DNA of 64,000 nucleotides from Nematopogon swammerdamellus (GCA_946902875.1 OX336339.1:20925349-20989348); one strand, 5' to 3'; counted from the first letter of the stretch, positions 43,872 through 55,739 are shown. Made by a program: numbers and translations. The notes: generated from the sequence alone by a model not told the origin.

Positions 43872-44444
43872 ACGAATGCTATCTTTTTGAATATTTTTTT
43901 TTTATGAAAACCAGCTTGTGTGGCTGTGCCGACCAAAGGACCAAAGATGTCCAACACAGTCAAATTAACCTCACTTCGCGAACCAAACTCAGCGAGTTAC
44001 CACATAACTACCAAGTACAATCAAGAAGATCTGCGTACTTTTGCAGATCTGTCCACCACTACCCTGTTATTCTTTAGGTTCGTGCCTATTCTACTCGCCT
44101 TACCTCTATGGAGGACAAATATTTAGTTGTAAGGGACCTGTCGAAGTCACGACTGTGTAGCTACATACAGATCTATGATAATCCGCAAGATAAGCTTTGT
44201 TCCGCTCGTGACCATGTTATTATCTTCGAACTGTATCTTCTTATTTCGAAATGTTCATTGTGAAACGTTTTTGGACTTCAACAATAACGAAAATATTTAT
44301 CTGTCAAAAAGTCTGTGAATTAGTTTCACAGTCAAGGTCAATTGTGACTGAAAATATGTTTTATAGCGGATTAATAAGTAATTCAATAAGGTTGGCTAGC
44401 AGAAATATCTATAAAGGATAAGCCCGCCTTCGAATTTATGCATG
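43872..44444. other. No gene seen
   Basis: No supported exon or recognised repeat. Confidence 0.35.
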
Positions 44445-44452
44445 CTTGCATG

Positions 44453-45396
44453 CAGTGGCGGCTGGTGACTTCAGTGACCGGTAGTGCGCTAAGTACCTAC
44501 CTCCTTAAATACCAAATTTCCCAACACATTCCCAATGTTATTTTAAGATCGTGACTTCCGAATTTTTTAAACGCCTGCGTTGTATTAAGTATGCACGTAC
44601 CTAGTATGAATATTCTCAAGATACTCAATGAGTTGCAAAAAACAAGAAAATAAATCCAAACAAGTTTTTTAACTCATTTATAGTACATTTATAAACACAC
44701 CCATAAACCACAACACTGCTGCAGCTTTTAAAAAGAAAACAATAGCAATGTCCCAAAAATACTTAAAAAATGTATAAAAAAAACATTTGAAAGTAGGAAT
44801 TGAACCCGGGATCACCTGATTGTAAAGCCTTACCTTTAACCAACTCTTAGGCAAATATCGGCACCACTTAATTCACAGTATCACGTGACAGAAAGCACAA
44901 AACCTAACCATATCCCATTTTAAATATTCGCGCGCTAACGGGTATGTGACGTCACATGACAGCGCGCTGACTCTAGGTAGACGGACTCGTGCAAAAGGAA
45001 TCGCTCGCGACGTGTCGCACGCGCGGCTATTCACGATATAGCGTCCTTGTTTGGCGCTCGTGCGACGCACGCAGAACTCCATTTCGGCCCATACTGTTTC
45101 TATGAAGTATCTTCTGTCTCACGCGCCAGCGGTGTTTTGCCGATCCCCATACGTTCAGATGGGAGACCCGCGTGCGTTTTTCGATTCCGCACGGGGCGCG
45201 GGTTTACTCGCAAAAAGGTGCCTTGTGATCTATAAAATAAGGTCGAATTCACATTCGTATTTATTTGGAGTACGATCTTTATGGTTTTAATGTAGGTATG
45301 TTGTATTGTAAGATATTATTTATTTTGAGTGTAGTGAAGACTTCTCGTGGTATGGTAGTGCGGCGCACGGGCGCACTTTAGGACCGGCCGCCAGTG
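44453..45396. mobile_element. Non-autonomous hAT-type element with 8-bp target duplication
   Basis: 944 bp beginning CAGTGGCGGCTGGT and ending ACCGGCCGCCAGTG, flanked on both sides by the identical octamer CTTGCATG (44445-44452 and 45397-45404). CAGTGGC ends and an 8-bp duplication fit hAT. There is no transposase. The interior contains a tRNA-like block (44792-44862) and a CpG-rich half (44930-45230) whose overlapping frames look spurious. Confidence 0.9.
44792..44862 (-). mobile_element. tRNA-like block inside the hAT element
   Basis: On the minus strand TAAGAGTTGGTTAAAGG (A-box-like) is followed by GGCTTTACAATCAGG and then CCCGGGTTCAATTCC (B-box). A loop TTTACAA would place TAC at the anticodon position. 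The D-stem and acceptor stem do not pair well, so it is not called as a working tRNA. Confidence 0.6.
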
Positions 45397-45404
45397 CTTG
45401 CATG

Positions 45405-46849
45405 AGATAAATATGTAATTAAATTAGATACTTAGTGGATTTCAAAATTTGTTCACTTTCTTAGTGATTACTTGATTAGAGGTGGTCAGGTGGGTTTGCG
45501 GAAAGTACTTTCAGGATGCTATCAACGATATGGAAAGACTGACAGACAAGAAAAAATCGCTCTAAGTGTCTGATAGTACACCAATAATCAAAAGAAAACA
45601 ACTCAAAATAACAAAGTCAAAAGATAATTAACAGTCTGGACCAAATTGAGTAGGGGTTCTAAAAATAAATATTTAAAACGACCGTAGGTTTCTTAATTGG
45701 GTCTGAATTCCCTAAATATTTTAATAGTTAACAATTTACAAAGGAAACAATCTTGGAGCAAAATAGATCAATCAAAATACCTGTCGAGTTGAGGTTTCTC
45801 AAAAACATAAATAAAAACTAAAATATCCGAACTTGGTTAGCAGTTTTAGAGATGATCAGGGTAATATTGTTTTTATGTTCCAAAGAAAGATAAGGTCTGA
45901 GTCACAATGTTCATAGTGAAACTGAATGAAGCCAGAAAGTTAAATCAATATTTATTTAACAGGCAGTCGGCACGGGTGTTTGTGCCCAAAACTTCAACGG
46001 GAGATCACACGCAGCCAATAACACCACTCCTCGCGAAACCACGCCCAGAGAGGCGCCAGTCCAGCTATAAAGCGGACAAAAAGGTCTTCGTCTTAATCTT
46101 CTTATCGCTATTAACAGCTTATAGCTATATTAATCGCTATTATGCGGCTTATATTAATCGCTATTAAAAAGAATTAAAACTTATTTGATTAAGTGTGCGA
46201 GGTCTGTGAGCGTGGTGTGTGTGACCCTAACTGCGACCTGGTCGGTTTCGTTAATTCGGTATGAGTTCGAAAATTTATTCAAAATTATTTTAACATTCTT
46301 CAGAAATATGATACTTATTTGTGTCTAAATATTAATTCTTTTATTAGAAATTTTATAAGTGCATTATTTTCAACAATAAACAAATAATCTATGACCCACG
46401 CATGACCCAAATAACAAATGATCTCCACAAACATTTTGACAGCCAAAAGAATTCAATACCTTCTTGACAAATTGGACAATATCTTCACGCGGGGTGTTAA
46501 CAATGCTGACGATACACAGCTCGGAAGGGTCAGCACAACATTTTTTTCTCTGGCAGTATATTGTACCAAATAAAACGGTTTGAATAGCGTCTTGATTTTA
46601 TGATTTATTGAACGCTTCATCCGCTGGAGGTTTTCTTGCGACTTGTTTTGGAATTAGGTTCCTTTGAGTCGGGAAGATCGATGATTCTTGTCGGCGCGCT
46701 CCGTTTTGGTGGAAGGAAAAAATGTCTGACCACTGTTGGGATTTTGAGTTCATATAAAGTTGTCTATTTTGATTATAGTATATATATATATATTGATTAT
46801 TTTAGTAGAAATAAGGTGGCGACAACAAGAATGGATAATAGTTTTAAAC
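45405..46849. other. No gene seen; family F fragment
   Basis: Mostly AT-rich. CGAAACCACGCCCAGAGAGG at 46034-46054, with AAGCGGACAAAAAGGTC after it, recurs at 48430-48485 and defines family F. A (TA)n run lies at 46778-46794. Confidence 0.4.
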
Positions 46850-46985
46850 AGTTTTTAGGGTTTCGTACCCGGAAAAAGCCGCTATTCAGTGTAGCCGGTA
46901 CGACCGAAGCACTGGTTCACCAAGTTGTTATGGGCTGATATCACGGATGTAGTGATGTAGCCAACCGTGTCAGCTTTTAATATTT
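46850..46985 (+). mobile_element. SINE 3' fragment fused to a family D start
   Basis: TTTTTAGGGTTTCGTACCCG (family D start word) is joined directly to the SINE body: TTCAGTGTAGCCGGTACGAC, GTTATGGGCTGATATCACGG and AGCCAACCGTGTCAGCTTTT. Confidence 0.7.
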
Positions 46986-47298
46986 TTTTTACCATGTTAA
47001 GTTCAGTGGTCTAATGATAAAGCTAAAAATGTGCAAAAAATTATCGCCCCCCCCCCCCCCCCCCCTGTTCTTCTAGGTTTCTAAAGCAAAAATTTTGATT
47101 TTAATAGTCAGTTTAAGCAATTGCGGCAAAGAAGAATTTTAGGGTTCCGTACCGAGGAAAAAAACTGAACCCTTATAGGATCACTTCGTTGTCCGTCTGT
47201 CTGTCTGACTGTCTGTAAAGACCGTTTTTCTCAGGAACGGATCAAGATATCAAATTGAAATTAATATGAAATACTAAGGTCTACGATCCCTTTAAGGT
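46986..47298 (+). repeat. Family D repeats with an expanded C tract
   Basis: A partial copy with AATGTGCAAAAAATTATCG, then a run of 19 C (47047-47065), then CTGTTCTTCTAGGTTTCTAA. Next comes a second start (TTTTAGGGTTCCGTACCGAG, CTTATAGGATCACTTCG, GTCTGTCTGTCTG). The equivalent C run in the copy at 53336 is 6. Confidence 0.75.
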
Positions 47299-47470
47299 GT
47301 AAAAAGTTAAATTACTAATTTAAATTACGCCCGACCCTTAAATAGTAAAAAATAATTTCCGTTTAAGTACTTAGGCACTTACTTAAAGGAATCGAAGGAC
47401 CGTTAAGTGAATTCCCGCGTATAGCTATGAGTTTTTATATTTTTTTTACTTAGTGGTCCCCCGACTTACT
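47299..47470 (+). repeat. Family B palindromic core
   Basis: AAAGTTAAATTACTAATTTA, TTCCGTTTAAGTACTTAGGC, GGACCGTTAAGTGAATTCCC and CTTAGTGGTCCCCCGACTTA. The right arm is truncated. Confidence 0.7.
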
Positions 47471-47680
47471 TTCGACTGTTTTTCAATTTAAATTATGGCG
47501 GACATAACAACAATAGAATAGAATAATGAATAAAAATAGAAAAAGTAAAAAAATTATCGAGGAGGGGGAATACAAGAAACTGTCTTTCAACGGTATTTTT
47601 TTGTGTGGTGCGGAAACCTCGGTATGCCTGTGTGTGTCGAACTCGCACTTAATTGGCCGGTCTTTTGATATTTTTGAAAT
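47471..47680 (-). repeat. Family A fragment
   Basis: AAATTATGGCGGACATAACA, AGGGGGAATACAAGAAACTG, GGTGCGGAAACCTCGGTATG and CGAACTCGCACTTAATTGGC. Confidence 0.7.
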
Positions 47681-48039
47681 TTTGATATCATTAATAAATA
47701 ATCGGGGTGGAGGTCCCATCGAGATGAACGCTGCGTAAAAGTTGCACTAGGGAAGTCGTAGCAATTTCACATAGGTGGCCAACAACGTTTGTCTAAACAT
47801 TGCGGTGCATTGGGTGTAATGTCTTCCTGCTCGGTAGTTTACATGTGGCGTGTGAGACAATTGAACTATTGCCAGATTGCCATGCGCCAGAAGGCATGTT
47901 TTACGCGATGATGCTGGTCGTCGACCGAGACAGCAGCAGCCATGTTGCATTCGATAGGCTATCGTGACTGTTGGTGAAATTGTTGCGACAACCAGTCCTA
48001 TATCGTTCTGGATACCCACTACACTACAACGACCCTTCT
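47681..48039. other. No gene seen
   Basis: A 90-codon minus-strand frame (47747-48019) matches nothing I recognise and has no splice support. No repeat words are present. Confidence 0.35.
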
Positions 48040-48180
48040 TTTTAACCCCCGACGCAAAAACAGGGGTGTTATAAGTTTAACGTGTGTGTGTATGTGTGTG
48101 TGTTTCTGCTGCGACATCGTAGCTCCCAAACGGATGGATCGATTTGGATGTGGTTTTTTATTAGAAAGCTGGTTTTGCAA
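48040..48180 (-). repeat. Family B 3' end
   Basis: TTAACCCCCGACGCAAAAAC, GGGGTGTTATAAGTTTAACG, a GT-rich run, CGTAGCTCCCAAACGGATGG and TTTTTTATTAGAAAGCTGGT. Confidence 0.75.
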
Positions 48181-49200
48181 TTTTATATGGTCGTCCACAT
48201 CACCTACCCTGACAAACTGTACCCTAAAACACTGACAAAGGTCATCTCCAAAAATATTCGCACGCAAGTCCTCGAAGTTATTCCTTTCTTATTCAACTTC
48301 ATTCAATGGGGATCATCTAACACTTCTTCTGTCATCAAGTTCTAGTTCTGAATATTTTTTTATAATTTTTTTGACAACCGGGACGCATGACTTTGCCTAA
48401 TTAGACACATCCAATATCATCCATCCTCGAGAAACCACGCCCAGAGAGGCGCTATGCTGGCTACAAGGCGAACTAAAAGGTCGTTGTCTAATTTATTAAC
48501 ACGCCTTTTGAAGAAAGAAAGAACATTTTCCTTTTAGTATTCTGTCTTCTTTTGTCCCTAACCTAACGACGTTGAAATATTAAAAAAATATTAGACAAAT
48601 TTAGTATTTCGCCATAAGTATGTATATCTACGTAACGTCCAGCATTGCACGCAAATCCGCCCACTGTTTTGAGAAATGTTTCCCTCACATTCGGCTCCCG
48701 CAGCACGCTCGCCGTTGCCTGAGGCTGAGGCCCAGTAGCTATTCAGTATTCTGTGCCAGTAGTTATAACTCTTGCACGAAGACCGAGTTACATAGATAGA
48801 GTTAACATGGTCACTTTTTCAAGACCCTAATTCGGAGAGACGAAATACCTACAAATGTAGCTTTTTTTATTGCCTCCGAACTGGGTGGCTGTGCTCGAGG
48901 TCTAAGCCTTAAGCGCAGCCAATTTCACCCCCGCGGAGGTGCCAGCCCGGCTTGAAGGCGGACGAACGTCGTCGCTGGGGAATGGCTATTAACCCGCGAT
49001 TGATAGAAGATTCATTAGGCTTTTCATTTCATTAACATGTGAATATTCGTAGATAGATATTCGTTTCTCGAAAAAAAGTACCACGACAAAAACACAATAT
49101 GTAAAGTAACAAAGGTGCAAAGGCGGATTTATCACTTGAAGCGATTTTTCCAAGTCAACCTTATGTACTAAGGTTTTAGGTTTAGTAAGGTTCTGCATAG
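48181..49200. other. No gene seen; family F fragments
   Basis: GAGAAACCACGCCCAGAGAG (48430) and a looser relative at 48895-48975 (CCCCCGCGGAGGTGCCAGCC). No supported exon. Confidence 0.4.
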
Positions 49201-51058
49201 CCTGAAAAGATAAGGCTTTAACTAATGAATTTGTTACTAATTTTAAAATAAGATATTGGAAAATATTTCATGTAGGCTGAAAATATGTCAGCGAAAAAAT
49301 TCTCTCCAGAAACCAGCCAGAAACACAAAATATTAGTAAACATAGAATGGCTGCGCTGCCGCCGCCGCGCCGCCGTGGACTGTACAATATTTCTCCTTCC
49401 TCACTAGCCGGGAACGAACTATATGGGATGTAATAAAATTGATCCCGCTCCTGAGAAGATTACGAAATAAGTAATAGTGCATCAGCGCCCATGGACAATG
49501 CGTATAATAACTGCGAGCTTTCGATCTGTTCGATCAAACAGAGATCAATGGCATAGAATAGAAATTAGTACATATAAATAGATACATAGGTGCCCACGAT
49601 AGCGAAAGTTTATAGAAATATTCTCATAATAGCTTTCATAATACCTTCGTTTACTTACAATATATTTTCCACTTAACTCCTGTAAAATTTATGTATGAAT
49701 GTCAAATAAGTGTGGTGGTTAAAGTGGCTCATGTTGAAACTCTACGAAATATACTATTGTATTAATGTATATGGTTACCAGGATAACATGTTATGAAACT
49801 ACTAAAAACATATTCTAGCCACAATACCTAATTCGTCCTGGATCTGCGTTATAGCCATGTTATATCATTCTGACGTGCACTTTCAACCACATAATTTGCC
49901 TGTAGAATATACGAGTGCTCATTCCTCCCGGAGATCATTTCCCATAGCCGAGACGGTCGTGTACTGACAATGGGCCGCTATCGTGTGGCGTCTAATCAAG
50001 TTGGCTTTACTGTTAGATCTGCGAGCACTGCAGTCGCCTGGGGCCTGCAGCCAGGCCAGCAAACTGACCGCGCCTCGCGCCGCGCCGGAGCCGGACTGCT
50101 GATACGGTAATACGCGTGCGAACACGATTCGATCAACGTCTTCCTAGATTTATGTACCTACACCTACCCTCGTACCAGTACATTGTACCTACATTCTTGG
50201 GAATGGATTGATGAATTCCGATTCGGAGTCTTCGGAGATGTTAGCACTGGCGCGGAGATTGGAATTATTTAATTAATTCGCTTCACTCTTCATTTGGCTG
50301 TTGGGATGACCTATGTTTTCAGATTAAATTCTAGATAAGCACTATTATACAAGCGAAATACCTACCTACCTATATACATTTGCAAACCGATTTATCTAGC
50401 TAGTTGGTCAACTTGAACGACTGAACTTATTTTGAACTCTAGTTGAATGTTTCACTGATCGAACACCCAAAATCAAATGCCGGCCGGCGCGATAACTTTA
50501 TAGAGGTACTAAAGGTCCAGTGAGAAGTTAAATTTACCATACATTACAATACAGAGCACGAAACCGGCTGCGGAAGACGTTTTCATCGATCGCTGTTCTG
50601 TGCATTTTACTCATTTACGTAAACTTCAGAAACACTGCAAGGCACACAGCACTCTTTTGTATAATATTCCCTCGCGACTAGGATATCAGGAGGAGGCATG
50701 ACTGATGTTGAGTAACCGCTGTGATTATTGTCGTATGTCGTACGTAGGTACTCGTACTACTACGGTGATTCGGCGACGCGGAGGCGGCAGCGGCGGCGGA
50801 GTGCGGCGCTTGCATAGCCTTCAGCAAATCTAGGGTCAAGTCACGCCCTCCGTTGGCGCATGGATGAACTAACTGTACGTACATGCTCTGTTATCTTCGT
50901 GTTTACCTGGTACCGTTCTCGCGCGTTTTGCATAGATTGTTGAAGCGACTTTACACTTTTTCGCCCTCTCGGTTTTTTTCGTCGATTTTTTAAACTTTTA
51001 CTTACTGTTTTTATACTGTTGCTGTTTAATATAAACATGCTACTTAACTATACTTATA
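49201..51058. other. No gene seen; two CpG-rich patches
   Basis: Patches at 49350-49375 and 50757-50810 (GGCGGCAGCGGCGGCGGAGT) and moderate GC at 49960-50110. Short open frames on the minus strand have no domains. These patches are candidates for regulatory DNA but unproven. Confidence 0.3.
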
Positions 51059-51450
51059 TAACACTAGCCTTTGCCCGCGGCTCCGCTCGCAGTAGATTCG
51101 GTTTGTTAAACGCAAATATGACAGACGATCGCTTCTCTTATATTCTCCCCCCCCCCCCCCCCCCGCCCTTGCTTGCTCCCCGTCCCTACCCATCCCTTCC
51201 TCCCCCTCCTTCGCCTCCTCCCCTCCCACGCCTCCCCTCCGTCCTTCTCTCCCCTCTTCATCCGGCACTACCATTCGACACTAAATTTCGTTCATGCTAT
51301 ATGTACTTTCTTTATTACTGCTCAGCCCTATTGCTATTTAGCGTGATGGTGTATAGTATAGCCTATAGTGAGGCTCAAGAACTTCTCTTTTAAATTGGTG
51401 CAAACTGTATCAAGAGTTTACGTCAAACATACATACAGACAGACAGACTT
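51059..51450 (+). repeat. Family E repeat with an inserted pyrimidine tract
   Basis: GCCCGCGGCTCCGCTCGCAG at the start, AGCTATTTAGCGTGATGGTG-like words near 51335, GCCTATAGTGAGGCTCAAG, and ACATACAGACAGACAGACTT at the end. Confidence 0.65.
51147..51263 (+). repeat. C18 run and ~100-bp pyrimidine-rich tract
   Basis: 18 C residues at 51147-51164 are followed by almost pure C/T to about 51263 (CCTTCCTCCCCCTCC and similar). The opposite strand is a G/A tract able to form triplex or G-quadruplex structures. Confidence 0.9.
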
Positions 51451-53097
51451 AGATGTAGAGAAAGAGAGAATGAAGTAGAGAAAGAGAAAATGAATGAGAT
51501 CATAATATTATTATCTAGGTACGACACAAGTTGGTACAAGCGGTAGATATGCAAGTTCCCACCAACTTCCTCGTAAGTTGTAACTGGTTCACAATCGCTG
51601 TCACTGAAGCGTAGCTGATTTTAAACGCACGAAAGCCTGAAAGCCAATTAACGTCAAAGAACCTTTGCTGTTCATACGTTGTCGTGGTCCTACTTGCAGT
51701 TGACAGATATGTATCGAGGCATTTTGTTAGGTCGTTTCGAAAGGTTCGGTGGCCAGGCAGCGGCTGCAGCACTCGCGTTTGAGTTATAGCAGTTGCGACA
51801 GTCTAGCTTAGCAATTTGTCTGAATCTTTGACAAATTGGACGATGGCGCTGCTGCGGGCTACCGCAGCGGCGACTGCCACTTTGCATGCTGCTATGCTGA
51901 ATGTTAAATTCACATCAATGATGATTTTTGGAACGAACTTCCATAGCGCACGTTACACTCCCAGACACTTGGCGAATGAGAGGCCGAAAAAAGTGTAAGA
52001 CTTCAACCGTCACGACACTTGCTGTAGTATGTGTCTTTGTGTGTTTACAAGCGTATGCCTATGCATAGGTATATTAATGCAGTATAGACGTCCTTTTATT
52101 TTTATTTTTTATTTTATTACGCTCAAACGTCGTTAATTTATTTCATTGTGCCTGTTATTACATAATAATATAGCGAAAGGAACTTCGTTCCAACCGGGTG
52201 TCCCACTACACCAATCGTCTTTTTTTACCACAAATTTTTCTCTATACTAGAGGATAAAATAATTTATCGAGTAGGTAAAATAATTTATCGAGAAGTAAAG
52301 CAGAATATTCGTTTGAGCCTTCTCTGTTCGGCGACTGACTGACCTCTTTGGGCTGGGTAGTTTTTAATAATAGCTTTATAAGGCTTCAAGTTCAAAAATA
52401 GCTGATAATGCCCTACTAAATCTAATAAGTACACAAACCTACGTTAAGGCCATCGATCAACCACAACACCAGATATGTGACCTAAGTAAGTCACAAAATC
52501 GTACCACATTTAGTAAGTAAAGACAGAAAGAAGTATGAAATGAAAATACAACACGCGAAAAAGATAATATGGAAAAACAAGGACTCTGGGCTCTAAGGGA
52601 CATAAGGGACAGAGAAGATGAGTAGGGTACTATAGGGCTGATATCAACAAACTGTTGTTAAAAGCCCTAAAATAAAAAAAATAAAATAATAATGCTAACT
52701 ATCGCAAGTGTGAGCGGGATAATCGTACGTTGATTTGAATGAATACCTACAAGACGAACCGTACAATTTTATGTGTACCAGTATTTACGCCGGTATACTA
52801 AATCTAGTATTTGTAGTTGATCGATAGCTAAAGCGATTTAGATAATACCTATGGCTTCACTAAGCAGAAAACTAGACAAAAAAGGGACAAACACAAACGC
52901 TAGCGGGAACCTTTTTCAAACAAAGGGACTCGCAAAGACGAGGCCAAGCCACCCACAATAGCTACTTCGTTCCTAGAGCGTAACTCAGAACTCGTTACAG
53001 GCACTGATGTTACTACAGGCCATTTCTGACTCACACACAACATGATCGCTCTTGGAAGGTACAAAGCTGTTTGAGCCGCAACAATGATCGCCGTATG
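51451..53097. other. No gene seen
   Basis: Several 60-85 codon frames lie at 51515-51998 on both strands; none has a domain I recognise. 52600-53000 is unique-looking and AT-rich. Confidence 0.35.
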
Positions 53098-53400
53098 TTT
53101 TTTAGGGTTCCGTACCTTATGAAAGGAAAAACGGAACTCTTATAACATCACTCTCGTTTTTCAAAACAGAGGCTTTTCTCCAAAGCGCTGTAGAAACTTA
53201 AAATTTGGCATAGTGATAGTTCTTAATGGAGTACATATTACTCGTCAATAACTAGATAAAAATGTATTTTAGAGAATTCTTAGTGTTCAGTGGTCAATGA
53301 TATAGGTAACTAAAATGTGGAAAAAATTACCGTTCCCCCCTGTTCTCCTAGGTTTCTAACGTTACAATTTTGATTTTAATAGGGTTAGTATAGCCATAGA
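53098..53400 (+). repeat. Family D repeat, long copy
   Basis: TTTTAGGGTTCCGTACCTTA, AACGGAACTCTTATAACATC, CTTAAAATTTGGCATAGTGA, ACTAAAATGTGGAAAAAATT, CCCCCCTGTTCTCCTAGG and TTTTGATTTTAATAGGG. Confidence 0.75.
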
Positions 53401-53454
53401 TTACAGGAAAACTGCAGATTTTTTCGACAACAGTTGCTGCAAAAAAAAACATAC

Positions 53455-53525
53455 TCGTATATTTTTTTTTATGGGAAGTACGACATATGGCTCGAGCTAG
53501 ATGAACGCAGAGGTGTAGTCCGAAA
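53455..53525 (-). mobile_element. 3' tail of the retroposon family seen at 38256
   Basis: TTTTTTTTATGGGAAGTACG and ACATATGGCTCGAGCTAG, then GAACGCAGAGGTGTAGTCCG, match the 3' end of the 38256-38530 element base for base over long stretches. Confidence 0.7.
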
Positions 53526-53699
53526 TTTTTTTTTAATTATATTTTAAGTACAACAAGTGGACCTTATATGAAGAATGGACATAATGATACTGTGGACATT
53601 TTGATATAGTAGACGTAAGCGATCAAAGGGTTACCTTATTTTCGAAAACACAATTATTTTGGCAAATACAAATAAAAAAGACCAAGGTCCAAAAAAATG

Positions 53700-53875
53700 T
53701 ATGTAGGTTTTACTCCCTTTAAGATACAGAACCCCCCTTAGCGTACTATGAACTAATTTTGAAAGACCTATATACACAATTATTTTGGCAAATACATATT
53801 ATGATACAAAATATATTGTGTGGTGGTACGGAGCCCTCGGTGCTCGAGTCCGACTCGCACTTGGCGGCTTCTTTG
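53700..53875 (-). repeat. Family A fragment
   Basis: AGATACAGAACCCCCCTTAG, TTGTGTGGTGGTACGGAGCC, CTCGGTGCTCGAGTCCGACT and CGCACTTGGCGG. Confidence 0.6.
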
Positions 53876-54192
53876 CTTCTTGTATCCCATTCGATGCTTG
53901 AAAATGTTGCTTGCAAGTTGCAAATAATGCAATGATCAGGAGGACCAGGACCCCACAACTAAATGTGTCATGTGGACACGGGTTGTTTGTTGGTGAGCAA
54001 AGTGGAGCATGAGATTAAATAAGAGCAAATCACAAGCTGTGATGGATGATGCACGGTGAAGTTGTTGGAGAATGTTGCCGAAAAAGGAAGGAGAACAACA
54101 GCGGCGGTGGTGATTTAGTAATTTGTTCGTTGGTCTTGTGCCGGCGCGCGGCGCTGCTACCGCGCCGCGTCCTCCCTCCGCCGCCGCCTTCT
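53876..54192. other. No gene seen; CpG-rich patch
   Basis: 54135-54192 is CpG-rich (GCCGGCGCGCGGCGCTGC) and directly abuts the hairpin element. Confidence 0.35.
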
Positions 54193-54330
54193 CTGGCCGT
54201 ATTCTCTAACTTCCTACCATCAACGTCGGTGACGCTGACTAGTTATGCCTCTGTCTAGTTCATATAATTAGACAGAGACATAAATAGTCAGCGTCACCGA
54301 CGTTGACGTTAGGACGTTAATACGGCCACT
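54193..54330. mobile_element. ~138-bp palindromic element
   Basis: Outer arms TGGCCGTATT / AATACGGCCA and inner arms CAACGTCGGTGACGCTGACT (54221) / AGTCAGCGTCACCGACGTTG (to 54305), plus CTCTGTCTA / TAGACAGAG at the centre. It is probably a small MITE; no clear target duplication is visible. Confidence 0.8.
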
Positions 54331-55266
54331 GACCGAAACGGAGAGTGCTCTCAGACGTTTCTTACCAGGAGATCATGAAGAATATGCAGTTGGCGTCGAC
54401 CAAATGTCCAACTTTCAAACAAGTTATTCTAAATTTTTAACCAGAGATTTGAATTTCGAACCAATCTGCTAGACCACAAAATTTGGTTTATCGTAATTGG
54501 ACCCCAAAATCGCAGAACAGTTTCTTAACTACATCTATCTACTTACCTACGAGTACTTATTAATTATTTGCCGATTATCGAGCACGAGCTATTTAACCGA
54601 ACACTTCACACCAGGCCAGACACGCGAGGTGAAAATCTCATCTAATACTATCAGCACCTACGCAATAATACTAAGCTTCGTGTGAACGTAAGAAGGAAAC
54701 ACTTAGAATGGGTCTCGCTAAGCATGCATGCATGCAGTATGCAGCAAGCTGTGCCCATGATCAAACGAGAAAACTCATAGGCTATTGCAAAAAAGTGATC
54801 CTGGGTTTGTACGAAAATGCAAGTTTTATGTTGTTCTAATCTCCGGCAATCATGGTGAGGATCGTTTATCTGGTTTATAGCACGGCCTATAAAATCTTAA
54901 CTCGAGCAAGAGACAGGCGACCTGCGCAATGTTCCGCGATGTAGGCGGGCAATTAAATGCGGTGCGGTAGAATCTGACTGAACACAAATTGTCGGAGTAA
55001 GTAGGTAATCCGCACAAGCAGCGCGGAGGTCAGAAGCCACAGAAACAGTTCGTGTCAGTCAGGCTTACTGTTGCGTGGGGGTATTATTGTAGGTAGGTGC
55101 CTAACTTATCCGCTTGTATAACAAGTCATGTCGCTGATCAAAATAGGCACATCTCTTGACATGTTTCACCATTGTTATTTTGTTCAGAGAATCATTCAGT
55201 AAAAATTGTTAAGTATGTATGGGCGCGACGGTATCCTTGAGCGGCCTGTAAGCTGGTGAATCGGGT
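54331..55266. other. No gene seen
   Basis: No supported exon or repeat. A GC-balanced stretch lies at 54900-55080. Confidence 0.35.
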
Positions 55267-55413
55267 ATAATGCGCGGGGCGGATCTCGGCGTGTCGCCGC
55301 CGCAGCGGTTCGTCGGTGTTCTCCCTCGCACCCGCACCGTACTTGTATAGTGTATTCGCGTGGCGGGTCGCCCGCTGCGGCGACGACACGCCGAGATCCG
55401 TCCCGGGCACTAT
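55267..55413 (-). mobile_element. 147-bp GC-rich MITE, copy 2
   Basis: The same 147 bases as at 34219, inverted, with about three differences that I can count. The ends are ATAATGCGCGGGG and CCCGGGCACTAT. The flanks here (GGGT / AGCT) do not match each other, so no target duplication is seen. Confidence 0.85.
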
Positions 55414-55739
55414 AGCTCCCGTACACCACTCTTCCACACGTCAGAAGCGATCAACGCGGCCTCGCGGACGGGCGCGCTGGCTGTACGTTGCTCCTGCGCA
55501 GATACCTACCTGGAATATAGGTCGCGCTCTGAGGTGTCCAGAAGAAGACTCTAGTGCTTGAAAGTGAACAACCTGCTGTCGTAGTGCGGTATATCTACCT
55601 GTTAACCTGAGTGTATTGATCTTCAGCTTCGATCTGAGTTTGTCAGTGATTTTGTTGATTAAACTGTGCTCTCAAAATTGATGGTGCGTTTACTTCATCG
55701 CCGGGTCTTCACCTGTCTTCTCCGACATATAGTTAACAA
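55414..55739. other. No gene seen
   Basis: Moderately GC-rich at first; no exon or repeat supported. Confidence 0.3.

Noticed and set aside
44792..44862. Functional tRNA (TAC anticodon)
   Set aside because: D and acceptor stems are not complementary; it lies inside a hAT element.
44873..45290. Protein-coding exon in the CpG-rich half of the hAT element
   Set aside because: Overlapping frames on both strands without domain or splice support, fully inside the transposon.
51019..51393. Pro-rich protein
   Set aside because: Translation of the C18 and pyrimidine tract in a family E repeat.
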